NCBI GenBank assembly: GCA_937967325.1
Contig: CALBSQ010000361.1
Coordinates: 6,136-70,135, forward strand
DNA length: 64,000 bases
Reading direction: 5' to 3'
Origin: an uncultured Chloroflexota bacterium
Lineage (GTDB): Bacteria > Chloroflexota > UBA4733
In this document: positions 46,527-54,443 of the stretch, piece by piece
Layout: each line of letters begins with the position of its first letter
How positions within the stretch are numbered: position 1 is the first letter of the stretch
The notes under the pieces: generated by a model
What the model saw: only the letters and a program-made list of their open reading frames with translations
Databases searched by the model: none
Told to the model about the DNA's origin: nothing
Translations under genes and position numbers: made by a program

Positions 46527-47114
46527 TTACTCCGCCGCCCCCTGCACAGCGGCCAGCTCGTCAAAAACGTCCTGCAACCGGATGCTGAATCCAGGGACGA
46601 CATCGGCGCCGTCGAGGGGATCCTCCTTGGGCACGTAGGCGACGGCGCCCGCGTGATGGACGGCGGTGAGGCCGATGACCGGATCCACGTACCAGAGCAA
46701 GCGCACGCCTGCCCGCAGCCAGTCATGCACTTTCTGCTGAACCTCCGAGGCGGGATCTGAGGGAGAGAGGACTTCGATCACAAGATCGGGTGCGGTAGCC
46801 GTGGACGCGGTCGTAAGATCGGTGGGGATGCGCCCGCGGGCGTAGAATGCAACGTCCGGTCCCCGCGCGTCGTGCTGACTGTCCAAGACGCGTACCAAGG
46901 GATCGGCGCTCACCACTAGGCCGAGGCGGTGCTCCAGGACAAAGCCGCGGAGTATCCCAGCGAGCGTGGTGATGAAAAAGGCGTGCAGCAAATTGGTCAC
47001 GTCCCACTCCACGATCCGCCCGCCAGCTAGCTCGCGCAGCTTGCCATCGTCGGGAAAATGCGCCAGGTCGTCAACCGTGTAGCGTTTGGTCTGTGGCAGT
47101 GCGGCAACCATCAT
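46527..47114 (-). CDS. Uma2 family protein
   Basis: A 195-aa PD-(D/E)xK-like protein. It starts with RYTVDDLAHFPDDGKLRELAGG and has candidate catalytic residues Asp in RGPDVAFYA, Glu in PDLVIEVLSPSD and Lys in QQKVHDWLRAGVRLLWYVDP. ATG 47114 follows GGGAGGAG. It lies 71 bp downstream of the last CRISPR-associated gene, on the same strand, so it may be cotranscribed with it. The active-site residues look intact. Whether it serves the CRISPR system is open; the family is common in Chloroflexota at many sites. Confidence 0.8.
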   Translation of the reverse strand: MMVAALPQTKRYTVDDLAHFPDDGKLRELAGGRIVEWDVTNLLHAFFITTLAGILRGFVLEHRLGLVVSADPLVRVLDSQHDARGPDVAFYARGRIPTDLTTASTATAPDLVIEVLSPSDPASEVQQKVHDWLRAGVRLLWYVDPVIGLTAVHHAGAVAYVPKEDPLDGADVVPGFSIRLQDVFDELAAVQGAAE

Positions 47115-47185
47115 TGCAGCTCCTCCCTGCTCAGAAAGCCACAAGTCATTCATGGAGTCTAACGGACTCTCCTGCCCGTGTGCCT

Positions 47186-48724
47186 CTACCCCTCGCCGCG
47201 GCGGAGGCGGTCCATGAGGCGGCGCTGCTCCTCCAGCGCCCGCTGGCCTTCGCGTGTGGACTTGTTCGGGGCTTTGGGCGACTCCCGCTGTGGGCTGAAA
47301 CGCCGGACAAGATCCTCCAGCGTCGCCGGCTGCCGTGGCTCGGACGCAGCCTCCTCCTCCTCATCGGGGCCAAAGCTATCCACTAGCGCGGGCGGCTCGG
47401 CCGGTCGCGCGAGGCGATCGGGGCCGCGCGCCGGGCGGAATTCGCGCTCGTCGCGTCGCCGGCCGGCCGGCCGCCGCGCCCCTGCAGCGTCTTGGTCTTC
47501 TTCGGAACCGAAACGGCGACCGCGCGGGGCAGCGCGCGACGGCTCGGGCCGACCGCGGGCACCCTGGTCCCAGCGCTCGCGCTCGGCCCGACCGGTGGGC
47601 GCCGCGGCTGCCGGCGCCGGCGGACGGGGCGCGGCCACTGGCGCCGGACGCCTGGGCGCAGCTTGCGGCGCCAGATCCGGCGCCTCACCGATCGGGGCGT
47701 CGGGATGAGTACGGAACCATTCCGCCGGCGGATAAGCAACTGGGCGCCCGGGGTTGAGCGCCAGCGCCTGTCGCAGCGCGGACAGATCACCGGCTGCCCC
47801 GTTCCGCAGCGGATAGAGCAGCGCGTCGACCCACTCCTGGAGATCGTCTCCGCTGAACGCCGACCCGGCGCGTTGCAGCGCCGCCTCTCGTGCGGTCTGG
47901 TTCCGCGCGCTGGTGAGCTCGATGGTGACGCTGCCCATACCAACCGGTTTGCCCAGCCCCAGCTTATGGCCCAGCCCCGGCTCTAGGACCAGAGAGAATA
48001 GCAACAGTCGCAGCTCGTCGTCACCCAAGTTGCGATAGTCGGCCGTGAACTGAAGCGTTGTACCGACCGGCAACGGCTGCACGGTCCGCGTGAACCGCGA
48101 GCGCTCAATCGTGGCCACCGGTCCGTTGGGATGATGGTAGTAGAACTTTCTCCCGGCGATCGCTCCATCGGCAGCCAGGTAGAAGGCACGGTGGTGCGGC
48201 TTCGGGCTCTGCAAGGGCGGCAGGGTGATGCGCTCGGCCGGGCGGACATCATCAGCGGCCGGAAGGGCATCGCTGATGCGGAGCGGCGCGGCGTAGCCCG
48301 AGCGACCAGCCGCGATAGTGCCAAACACGCGGCAGGCCGGACAAAGCAGGTCCACGTTGTCGCAGCGGCGGTATGCCGGCGGGAGCTGAGGGCGGTAGTC
48401 CACCATCCAACGCTCGTAGTGTCCGTCGAAGAGGGTAAGGCAAGATGGCGAGGCGGCCTCGGCCACGGCGCGCAATGCCCCCCGCAGGGCCGTGCCCCAG
48501 ATGACGGGCCGTCCGTCCGGTAAGGTCGGAAAGTCGGCTGTCTCGTGACCCGGTCCCGCCGGCGGCTCGGCGGCGCGAGCAAAGCGCCGGTCGTACACGA
48601 ACAACGGCGTCCGCAGGGTCAGCGAACAGTCGAAGCGACCGCTATGGCCGCTAAAGCGGTCATGGCCGGCGGCGCGGAGCCGTTGTGGCGTGCCATTGAG
48701 CGGTACGAAGCAATACGGATTCAT
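47186..48724 (-). CDS. CRISPR-associated RAMP protein, TIGR03986-like (Cas7-type)
   Basis: A 512-aa RAMP-superfamily protein. It opens with MNPYCFVPLN, like TIGR03986 members, and has the RAMP core LPDGRPVIWGTALRGALRAV (residues 68-87), a Cys pair LLCPACRVFG and a Gly-rich loop LGHKLGLGKPVGMGSVTIEL. From about residue 345 the chain becomes an Arg/Pro/Ala-rich disordered tail ending in a short charged helix (QRALEEQRRLMDRLRRGE). ATG 48724 overlaps the stop of the upstream gene (ATGA). Expected to be a backbone or capping Cas7-like subunit of a type III-D complex. Confidence 0.75.
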   Translation of the reverse strand: MNPYCFVPLNGTPQRLRAAGHDRFSGHSGRFDCSLTLRTPLFVYDRRFARAAEPPAGPGHETADFPTLPDGRPVIWGTALRGALRAVAEAASPSCLTLFDGHYERWMVDYRPQLPPAYRRCDNVDLLCPACRVFGTIAAGRSGYAAPLRISDALPAADDVRPAERITLPPLQSPKPHHRAFYLAADGAIAGRKFYYHHPNGPVATIERSRFTRTVQPLPVGTTLQFTADYRNLGDDELRLLLFSLVLEPGLGHKLGLGKPVGMGSVTIELTSARNQTAREAALQRAGSAFSGDDLQEWVDALLYPLRNGAAGDLSALRQALALNPGRPVAYPPAEWFRTHPDAPIGEAPDLAPQAAPRRPAPVAAPRPPAPAAAAPTGRAERERWDQGARGRPEPSRAAPRGRRFGSEEDQDAAGARRPAGRRRDEREFRPARGPDRLARPAEPPALVDSFGPDEEEEAASEPRQPATLEDLVRRFSPQRESPKAPNKSTREGQRALEEQRRLMDRLRRGEG

Positions 48725-49218
48725 CCTTCGTCCTCTACGGGCACGAGTGCGCGATAGCGCACGAACTGCAATTCGCCCGTATCGCGGTCGCGATACTCTT
48801 GGGCCCGGACCGCCACGCGTCGCGGCGCGCCCTCGATCGGATACTGCCATCGCTGGCGGAAGCCGCGCTCGCCCCAATCGGCGACCCCAGGCGGACGCTC
48901 GCCCCAGAGGATGTAGACCGCCTCGTCCGAGTCGAGATCGCCCAAGTCGAGGCTCTCGCCCTCCGGTAGGGCAAGCCGGTCAATATCGGTCAGCACCGTG
49001 ACCTCAAAGCCGGCGTCCTGGCGGCGAAACTGCACGTCGCAGCGCGAGCCGAAGGCGCGACCGCGCACCGCCTGACCCACCACGCTGGCGGGCGAAAAGG
49101 TCGTCCACTGCAGCTCCGTCGCCGTCTCCACGAGACAGTAGCTGAGATGCTCAGCCAGGCTGTCCAGCAGCAGCGCCAGCGCCGCCTCAGCGAGCCGGCT
49201 GGCGTGCGCGCGCGGCAT
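48721..49218 (-). CDS. csx19: Probable Csx19, type III-D accessory protein
   Basis: A 165-aa protein. The middle and end, SDEAVYILWGERPPGV, WGERGFRQRWQYPIEGAP then RRVAVRAQEYRDRDTGELQF and VRYRALVP, resemble the Csx19 (TIGR03984) family, which accompanies Csx10 in type III-D loci. The assignment comes from remembered family character plus context, not from a search. ATG 49218 follows a GAGG and is preferred over the GTG at 49236; the gene overlaps the end of the preceding Cas7 gene by about 30 bp. Csx19 is a structural subunit in characterised III-D complexes. Confidence 0.55.
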   Translation of the reverse strand: MPRAHASRLAEAALALLLDSLAEHLSYCLVETATELQWTTFSPASVVGQAVRGRAFGSRCDVQFRRQDAGFEVTVLTDIDRLALPEGESLDLGDLDSDEAVYILWGERPPGVADWGERGFRQRWQYPIEGAPRRVAVRAQEYRDRDTGELQFVRYRALVPVEDEG

Positions 49219-50185
49219 CCACTTCCTCGCCTTCACCCTCTCGCCCGAACCACGGTGAGGGTCGATAGTGTTGTTCCAGGTACGTTATCAACGCTTCGGT
49301 CAGCGCATCCCATGGGACCTGTTCCGGCTGGTAGCGATAGATGCGCCGTATGCCAGCCTGTTCCGCCGTCAGCTCCGACGAAGCCTCCAGGCGATCGTCC
49401 GACCGATAGCCGTAGCGCCCACCATCCTCCGCCAGCGTCCCGACCCCCGCCAGTGCGCCGTCGGGCTGGCCGGCCTGGCTTCCGCGCAGGTAGGCGACTT
49501 CGACGCCGTCGAGCGCGCCCGTGACCTGACCGAGCCCGCGAGACTTCCCCGTGCCCAGCGGCAAACGACCGTTCAACAAATCCTGCACCGCCAGGCCGAC
49601 CAGGCCAAGCTGCCATAGCTCGAAGTTGGTCAGGCGAAGGTCGAAGCGAAACGACACGTCGGTGACCGCCTCGATCTCATACCGCGAGCGCAGGCTGGCG
49701 CTGCCGCTGAAACGATCGATGCCAACCCCATCGCGCCGGATCAACGCCGGCACGATCCCCGGAAGGAGGTAGGCGTCAGTAACGGATACCCGCCCGGCGA
49801 CCGCGGTCGAGCCGAACAGCTTGCAGGCGGCGCAGGAGTCGCGATAGGCAACATGCGGCTGCACCGAATACCGCCGGTCCGTGCGTTGCTGCTCGCGTTC
49901 CCGCTCCTCCAGTCGCCGGCCACAGAACCGCATCGGACCGCGGTCGTCCACCGGATTGCAGGCGCTATTCGGGCGCAGCGTGCGGGCAATGCGCTCCGCC
50001 TGGCTGCGCAAGGCCCCCTTGAGCGAGCTGCCCGGCAGGTATGGCTGGTCGAGGCCGCCGCGGACGGTCAGCACGGTGCCCACGTCCGGCCCGGCGATCG
50101 TCTCCACCGCCGACCGGACCAGCACCGGAGAACTGGTGGTCAGCGTACCGCTGATCCGGCATTCGTTGAGGAGCTGTTTATGCAC
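49187..50185 (-). CDS. Cas7-like RAMP protein (Csm3-type)
   Basis: A 332-aa RAMP protein. It has the loop AGPDVGTVL (Asp34 at the position of the Csm3 target-RNA cleavage Asp), PYLPGSSLKGALRSQ (residues 48-62), a zinc-like CAACKLFGS, RRDGVGIDRFSGSAS and the Gly-rich LPLGTGKSRGLGQV. It forms part of the crRNA-binding backbone. The start is GTG 50185, 14 bp after the stop of the previous Cas7 gene. The last 90 residues are charged and Gly-rich and extend beyond the usual Csm3 length. Confidence 0.85.
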   Translation of the reverse strand: MHKQLLNECRISGTLTTSSPVLVRSAVETIAGPDVGTVLTVRGGLDQPYLPGSSLKGALRSQAERIARTLRPNSACNPVDDRGPMRFCGRRLEEREREQQRTDRRYSVQPHVAYRDSCAACKLFGSTAVAGRVSVTDAYLLPGIVPALIRRDGVGIDRFSGSASLRSRYEIEAVTDVSFRFDLRLTNFELWQLGLVGLAVQDLLNGRLPLGTGKSRGLGQVTGALDGVEVAYLRGSQAGQPDGALAGVGTLAEDGGRYGYRSDDRLEASSELTAEQAGIRRIYRYQPEQVPWDALTEALITYLEQHYRPSPWFGREGEGEEVDAARARQPAR

Positions 50186-50199
50186 CTGATGACCCTCTT

Positions 50200-51042
50200 C
50201 TACCCCGCGAACAGCCAGCTCGTGGCCTGCTCCAGCCATTCGGTCGGAGTGTGTATCTCCATGGTCCCATCTCGGAGGTAGGCGAGCAACGCCGGAGCGG
50301 CGCCGTCCAACCGAATGGAGCGCACCTGCTGCAACTCTAACCTACATGCCCCGAGGCCGCGCGAGGCTCCACTACCCAGTCGAAGGGCGCCGCGCTGCAG
50401 CTCTCCGAGCGCTACCCCCAGGAGCGCCAGGTCCGTATCGTCCACGTTTTCCGCCTCCAGGCGGAAGGTGAAGCTGGTCAGTGCTGGGATCGCCTCATAG
50501 CTGTAGCGCGTCTGCTCGCGGGCCGTTCCGGCGTCTCGGTCGATGCCGACCCCGTCGCGGATCTCGACCGGCGTATCGGCATCGGCGGGAAGCGCATCGG
50601 CCACGTAGACGCGTCCCGCCAGCCAGGGCGACCCGAACAGCCGGCAACTCGCGCAGAGGCGTTCCTCCAGCAAAGGGAGCAACTGCTCCTGACGCTCCCC
50701 CGGCGTCCCCGCGAACTCGCGTAGGGCACGATCGACCGCCTCGTAGGCCGGCGAGCCCGCCGGCGTCGGGCAGCGTTCCTCGCGCGGCGACAGGCCGCAG
50801 CAGGTCAAACCCCGTTGGCTGCCCACCACGGGCACGAGCCGTTCGACCGCGGCGCGCATCGCTCCCTTGAGCGTGCTGCCCGGCAGGAACGGACGCCCCA
50901 GGGCGTCGCGAATGATCGGGCTATCGCTTGCCAGCGTGCGCGACTCGCCACCGCCAACGTGCAGCGCCGACTGCAACGTCAGCACCCCGTCGAACGCCCA
51001 ACGGTTGTGCAATCGCGTGAAAGAACGATCCATCGTCACCAT
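50200..51042 (-). CDS. Cas7-like RAMP protein (Csm3-type)
   Basis: A 280-aa backbone subunit. Near the N-terminus it has HVGGGESRTLASDSPIIRDA with Asp40 in the position of the Csm3 catalytic Asp. It continues with PFLPGSTLKGAMRAAVERL, Cys-containing CASCRLFGSPW, RDGVGIDRDAGTA and the RAMP Gly loop LRLGSGASRGLGACRLEL. ATG 51042 follows GGAGG at 5 bp and lies one base after the stop of the 161-aa gene. This is the copy closest to a textbook Csm3/Cas7, so it is likely to cut bound target RNA. Confidence 0.88.
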   Translation of the reverse strand: MVTMDRSFTRLHNRWAFDGVLTLQSALHVGGGESRTLASDSPIIRDALGRPFLPGSTLKGAMRAAVERLVPVVGSQRGLTCCGLSPREERCPTPAGSPAYEAVDRALREFAGTPGERQEQLLPLLEERLCASCRLFGSPWLAGRVYVADALPADADTPVEIRDGVGIDRDAGTAREQTRYSYEAIPALTSFTFRLEAENVDDTDLALLGVALGELQRGALRLGSGASRGLGACRLELQQVRSIRLDGAAPALLAYLRDGTMEIHTPTEWLEQATSWLFAG

Positions 51043-51043
51043 A

Positions 51044-51529
51044 TCATCCTCCGCTCCACGGCGGGCGAGCTGGGCGCGAAGCCGGGCCACGCCGTGCCGA
51101 GGCGCCGCCACCGTTCGCATCCTCTAGGTGCCCCAGCCGCAGCCAGTTCTCCGACGACAGGTGCTGCGCCAACATCTGGGTCAGTATGCCACTGAGCCGG
51201 TCGCGCAGTGCGACGTCGGAGGCGCCGATCATGGCGTCGACACGTGTCGGAAGCTCCGTGAGCGCCTCATGTACCTGTCCCCAGAACTGCTGCTCCACGC
51301 GCTGGCCCTGCCGTTCGGCCTGTACCCGTTTCGTCGCGGCGTACTCGAGGGCCTGACTCGCCGACGCGTGCGCTCGCACGGCGCTCAAGAAGCCTTGCAC
51401 CAGGGCATAGGGCACGGGTCGCGGCAGTCCACCGACGATGCGTGCGCTGACCTCTTCTAATGCCGGCCCCTGCTCGCGCCGTACAGCCACTGCCAGCCGC
51501 CCGTCCAAGTCAGCCATCGCCATGGTCAC
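51044..51529 (-). CDS. Unrecognised 161-aa helical protein in the cas operon
   Basis: A soluble, helical, Ala/Arg/Gln-rich protein (VQGFLSAVRAHASASQALEY, RLSGILTQMLAQHLSSENWL). No RAMP Gly loop, Zn site or nuclease motif is seen. The last 25 residues are Gly/Arg/Pro-rich. It overlaps the small-subunit gene upstream by 4 bp and ends one base before a Cas7 gene, so it is translated with the complex. It could be a second small subunit (Cas11-like) or an accessory protein. I do not recognise a family. The start is GTG 51529 or the ATG at 51523. Confidence 0.7.
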   Translation of the reverse strand: MTMAMADLDGRLAVAVRREQGPALEEVSARIVGGLPRPVPYALVQGFLSAVRAHASASQALEYAATKRVQAERQGQRVEQQFWGQVHEALTELPTRVDAMIGASDVALRDRLSGILTQMLAQHLSSENWLRLGHLEDANGGGASARRGPASRPARPPWSGG

Positions 51530-52515
51530 TGAGCCGGCTCCGATTCCCGAGTCGGAGTAATCGCGCTGTCCGCGGCGCCCTCGCCGTGCTCAGCGGTCCC
51601 GGTCGCGTCAGACCGCGGCGATTCAGTGGCGTCCTCCCGGGAAGGCATAACCTCCGATATTGTCGCGGCCACCTCCTCAGGCCGCGATTCATCGGATGGC
51701 GCCGCCCGCTCCTCGACCGCGGTATCTCCGTCCTCCGGACGGCCCTCGCCAAATGAAAGGGACCGCAGTCCCCCGGTCGCTTGGCCGGGGGTGCCCCCTG
51801 GGCCCGCAATCGCGGCCTCGGCATCTCCGCCACCCCGGGTAGCTCCTGCTTTCACAGTAGTTTCCGCCGATGACTCAGCGACTGGAGCGCTCTCCGGCTC
51901 CGCGTGTTCGGTCGGAGGAGCGGCGACGCCGCCGGCCGGCTCTCCTGCTGCCGGCTCTGCCGACGTTTCGAGCGGGGTCGACGGGCGCTCCTGACGCTCC
52001 CGCCGCTGACGCGGTGGCCGCTCCGCCGGCTCAGGCCGAGCCGGCGCGCGCTCCTGCCTGGGGGCCGGACGTTCCACGCGTGCCGCCGGGGCCGCGCGCG
52101 CCGCCGTTGCATCGACGGCGATGAAATAGAGATAGGCGGCCGCCATCTGCCGGAGGTATAAGCGGCAGAGATCGAGATGCCGGCCACTGCCGCCGGTCGC
52201 AGGCGCGCCGGTCTGATCCGACGTTCGCGCCCGTAGGCGGTTCAGCTCCTCCAACAACGCCGGGCCAAAGTCCTCGCGGCGCCATTGCCCGTGCTTGCCG
52301 ATCTGGGTCTTGACGTAATCCGTCAAGTCGCTCGCGCTCACGCTGGTCTCGGCGACGCGCTGGAGGTTGCGGATTTGGTTGCGGTCAAGGTACGCGCGGC
52401 GCGCGCGGCGGCCGAGGTCGGTGGCCTGCGTGCCGGACGCGATCCAGTCGGCCTCACCGGCCAGCCAGCGTCGATATGCCAAAAGTTGAACCGCGTCACT
52501 CATCGCGGCGGTCAT
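51526..52515 (-). CDS. Csm2-like small subunit (Cas11) with long disordered tail
   Basis: A 329-aa protein. Residues 1-140 resemble Csm2: NQIRNLQRVAETSVSASDLT, DYVKTQIGKHGQWR and LLEELNRLRAR, then LDLCRLYLRQMAAAYLYF. Csm2/Cas11 lines the inner filament of type III complexes along the target RNA. Residues 140-329 are low-complexity, first Arg/Pro-rich and then Glu/Ser/Ala-rich; usual Csm2 proteins are only 110-170 aa. The start overlaps the Csx10 stop by 4 bp. Confidence 0.72.
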   Translation of the reverse strand: MTAAMSDAVQLLAYRRWLAGEADWIASGTQATDLGRRARRAYLDRNQIRNLQRVAETSVSASDLTDYVKTQIGKHGQWRREDFGPALLEELNRLRARTSDQTGAPATGGSGRHLDLCRLYLRQMAAAYLYFIAVDATAARAAPAARVERPAPRQERAPARPEPAERPPRQRRERQERPSTPLETSAEPAAGEPAGGVAAPPTEHAEPESAPVAESSAETTVKAGATRGGGDAEAAIAGPGGTPGQATGGLRSLSFGEGRPEDGDTAVEERAAPSDESRPEEVAATISEVMPSREDATESPRSDATGTAEHGEGAADSAITPTRESEPAQ

Positions 52516-53801
52516 AGCGGTTGATCCTGTTCCAATTCACGAAGGCGCCAGTGTATGGGATCGCAGACACGCACGGCGCCGAATCCCTCTTGCCGCCGTT
52601 CGCCTAGTCCCTGCGCTTCCAATTCTTCCAACGCCGCCAGTGGCAGCTCACCATCCGGCGCACTCGTACGCACCAGCCAGCAACTGCCCGCCTGCAAGGC
52701 CAGGGCGTCCGCCTTGGGTAGCCCCAATCCGGCGTTCCATCCTTCGACTGGTCCCGTACGCACAAGCTGCTGCCGAATTTCCATAGAGCCCGCGGGCAGA
52801 CCCCACACGGATGCCGCCCCCTGTCCATCCAGCCACACGCGGAAGCGCCCGAACGGATCGCGGAGAATCGCCGGGGATAGCAAGGTCACGGAAAAGTAGC
52901 GGTGCTGGGGCGCCGGCAGCTCCAATTGGCGGCGCCAACTGGCCAGCGCCTCCGTCAGGCCTTCCTGGCGCACGGTCAACGAATCGGATGCTACCTCCAG
53001 CCGCCACTCCTCCACGTTCACGGTGCCCAGTCCCCGCGACCGCCCGGAACCAAGTGATAGTATGGCGCCCGGCGGAGCCAAGCGCTCGCTCACCAGCGCG
53101 GCCGCCTCCTCATCGGCGCAGATCACCGACGACGTGAATCGCTGACCTTCCGCCAGGCAACGCTGAAAGTACGATCCCGCCCCAACCGCGCGGGGGGCGG
53201 CGCTGATGGCGCCGCCATACACGGCGTCGAAGCTCACCGGCGTCGCGTTGGGTCCATCTGGCAACCACTGAGCAAAGCCGTCCGCTGAGACGAGCCGTGA
53301 CGTGCCGGGCCGCTGTCGCTCCGTGTCGCAGCGGGCGCAGTGGACGAGAGACTCCCAACCACGCGCCACGCTCTGCCGCCGCTCAGCCGAATCGGGGCCA
53401 GCGCTTGGCGCGGCGCCTTCGGCCGATGGTTCCACGGGCGCTGGCGGCTCACCAGATAGGGCCGCTGCCTCTCGCGGCAGCAGCGTATCGGTCACGCCGT
53501 GGCCGCCGCCGGCCCGGAAGCCCGGCATGCGCCCGCACGTGACCGCCGTGAGCGGGACAGGGCGGGACTGCAGGCCGCCGCTTCCGGCAGGATACAGATT
53601 GCCAAAATGACAAGCGTCCGCCAACTGCCGAAACGCCTCATCGCCCGCCGCCCCTATCTGCAGATAGGAGGCAGCCAGAGCGCCGCGTAGCGACGAACCC
53701 GGAACATAGGCGAGTGCATCCTGCCGCTCGCCCCTGGCGCGAGAGGGAGGGCAAGCCACGCCAGCGAGCGACCGGACGGTCACCTGAAGCCGTACCCTCA
53801 C
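52512..53801 (-). CDS. csx10: Csx10 family RAMP protein (Cas5 of type III-D)
   Basis: A 429-aa protein with two RAMP halves. It shows AYVPGSSLRGALAAS (31-45), CHFGNLYPAG, a Cys pair HCARCDTERQRPGT (155, 158), the first Gly loop LGSGRSRGLGTVNVEE (250-265) and a second one EAQGLGERRQEGFGAVRV near the end, which is characteristic of Csx10. In type III-D complexes Csx10 acts as Cas5, holding the 5' handle of the crRNA near Cas10. The GTG start overlaps the upstream Cas7 stop (GTGA). This gene is the main reason to call the locus type III-D. Confidence 0.82.
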   Translation of the reverse strand: MRVRLQVTVRSLAGVACPPSRARGERQDALAYVPGSSLRGALAASYLQIGAAGDEAFRQLADACHFGNLYPAGSGGLQSRPVPLTAVTCGRMPGFRAGGGHGVTDTLLPREAAALSGEPPAPVEPSAEGAAPSAGPDSAERRQSVARGWESLVHCARCDTERQRPGTSRLVSADGFAQWLPDGPNATPVSFDAVYGGAISAAPRAVGAGSYFQRCLAEGQRFTSSVICADEEAAALVSERLAPPGAILSLGSGRSRGLGTVNVEEWRLEVASDSLTVRQEGLTEALASWRRQLELPAPQHRYFSVTLLSPAILRDPFGRFRVWLDGQGAASVWGLPAGSMEIRQQLVRTGPVEGWNAGLGLPKADALALQAGSCWLVRTSAPDGELPLAALEELEAQGLGERRQEGFGAVRVCDPIHWRLRELEQDQPL

Positions 53802-54442
53802 GAGACCGCCCCAACCGCGGACAGCGTCGATACCATCTCGTCCCCCGAATACTGCGCGTCACCAATGCGTATAGCGGTGACGTCCACCTCTACCGCCCCG
53901 CAGCCAATGCTTTGCCCGCCACCGAGGTGACGAAGGCTCCGCAAGGCTCCCACCAGCAAGCCAATGGTCTGCCGCGGCTCGCTCTCCTGGTTAGACGGGA
54001 TCCACCCTTCTACGCGCGCCTCGAACACAAGGCCCGGCGTGGTCACTATGTGCTGGATCCTGGCCTGCCCTTCATTGGTCCGGCGCGCCCGGTCAACCGG
54101 CTGCCGGCTGCGCAGTCCGGTCAAGATATTGGCCGGCCGAGACGGCCCGTCGACACGGACGACGTCACGCACGGCGAGCGCGTCCGACCAACGAAGCGCC
54201 GCTTCCAGACCGGGGGCGCCAAACAGCCGGCAGATTCGACATGTCGGGGAGCCGTCGCCCGTGCATGGGGCATCGCCAAGCGCCGTGGCCAGCTGGCTGG
54301 TCAGACGCCGTACTGCACCCTTGATCGTCCCGCCGCGAATCACCGGCAGCCCGGCCGAATCAACCGGCGAACCATTCGGCCCGATGGCGAGGGGGCTGGA
54401 AGCAAGCAGTCGAAAGGCCACCAGGACGCGTTCGTTGGCCAT
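53798..54442 (-). CDS. Cas7-like RAMP protein, short
   Basis: A 214-aa RAMP protein placed directly after cas10 (one base gap). It has SPLAIGPNGSPVDSAGLPVI then RGGTIKGAVRRLTSQL, Cys residues in SPTCRICRLFG, RTNEGQARIQHIVTTPGLVF and the Gly loop LRHLGGGQSIGCGAVEV. The N-terminal loop has Asn/Gly where Csm3 has its SDxP catalytic Asp; Asp28 is five residues further on, so cleavage by this subunit is doubtful. Probably a backbone subunit next to Cas10. Confidence 0.82.
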   Translation of the reverse strand: MANERVLVAFRLLASSPLAIGPNGSPVDSAGLPVIRGGTIKGAVRRLTSQLATALGDAPCTGDGSPTCRICRLFGAPGLEAALRWSDALAVRDVVRVDGPSRPANILTGLRSRQPVDRARRTNEGQARIQHIVTTPGLVFEARVEGWIPSNQESEPRQTIGLLVGALRSLRHLGGGQSIGCGAVEVDVTAIRIGDAQYSGDEMVSTLSAVGAVS

Positions 54443-54443
54443 C

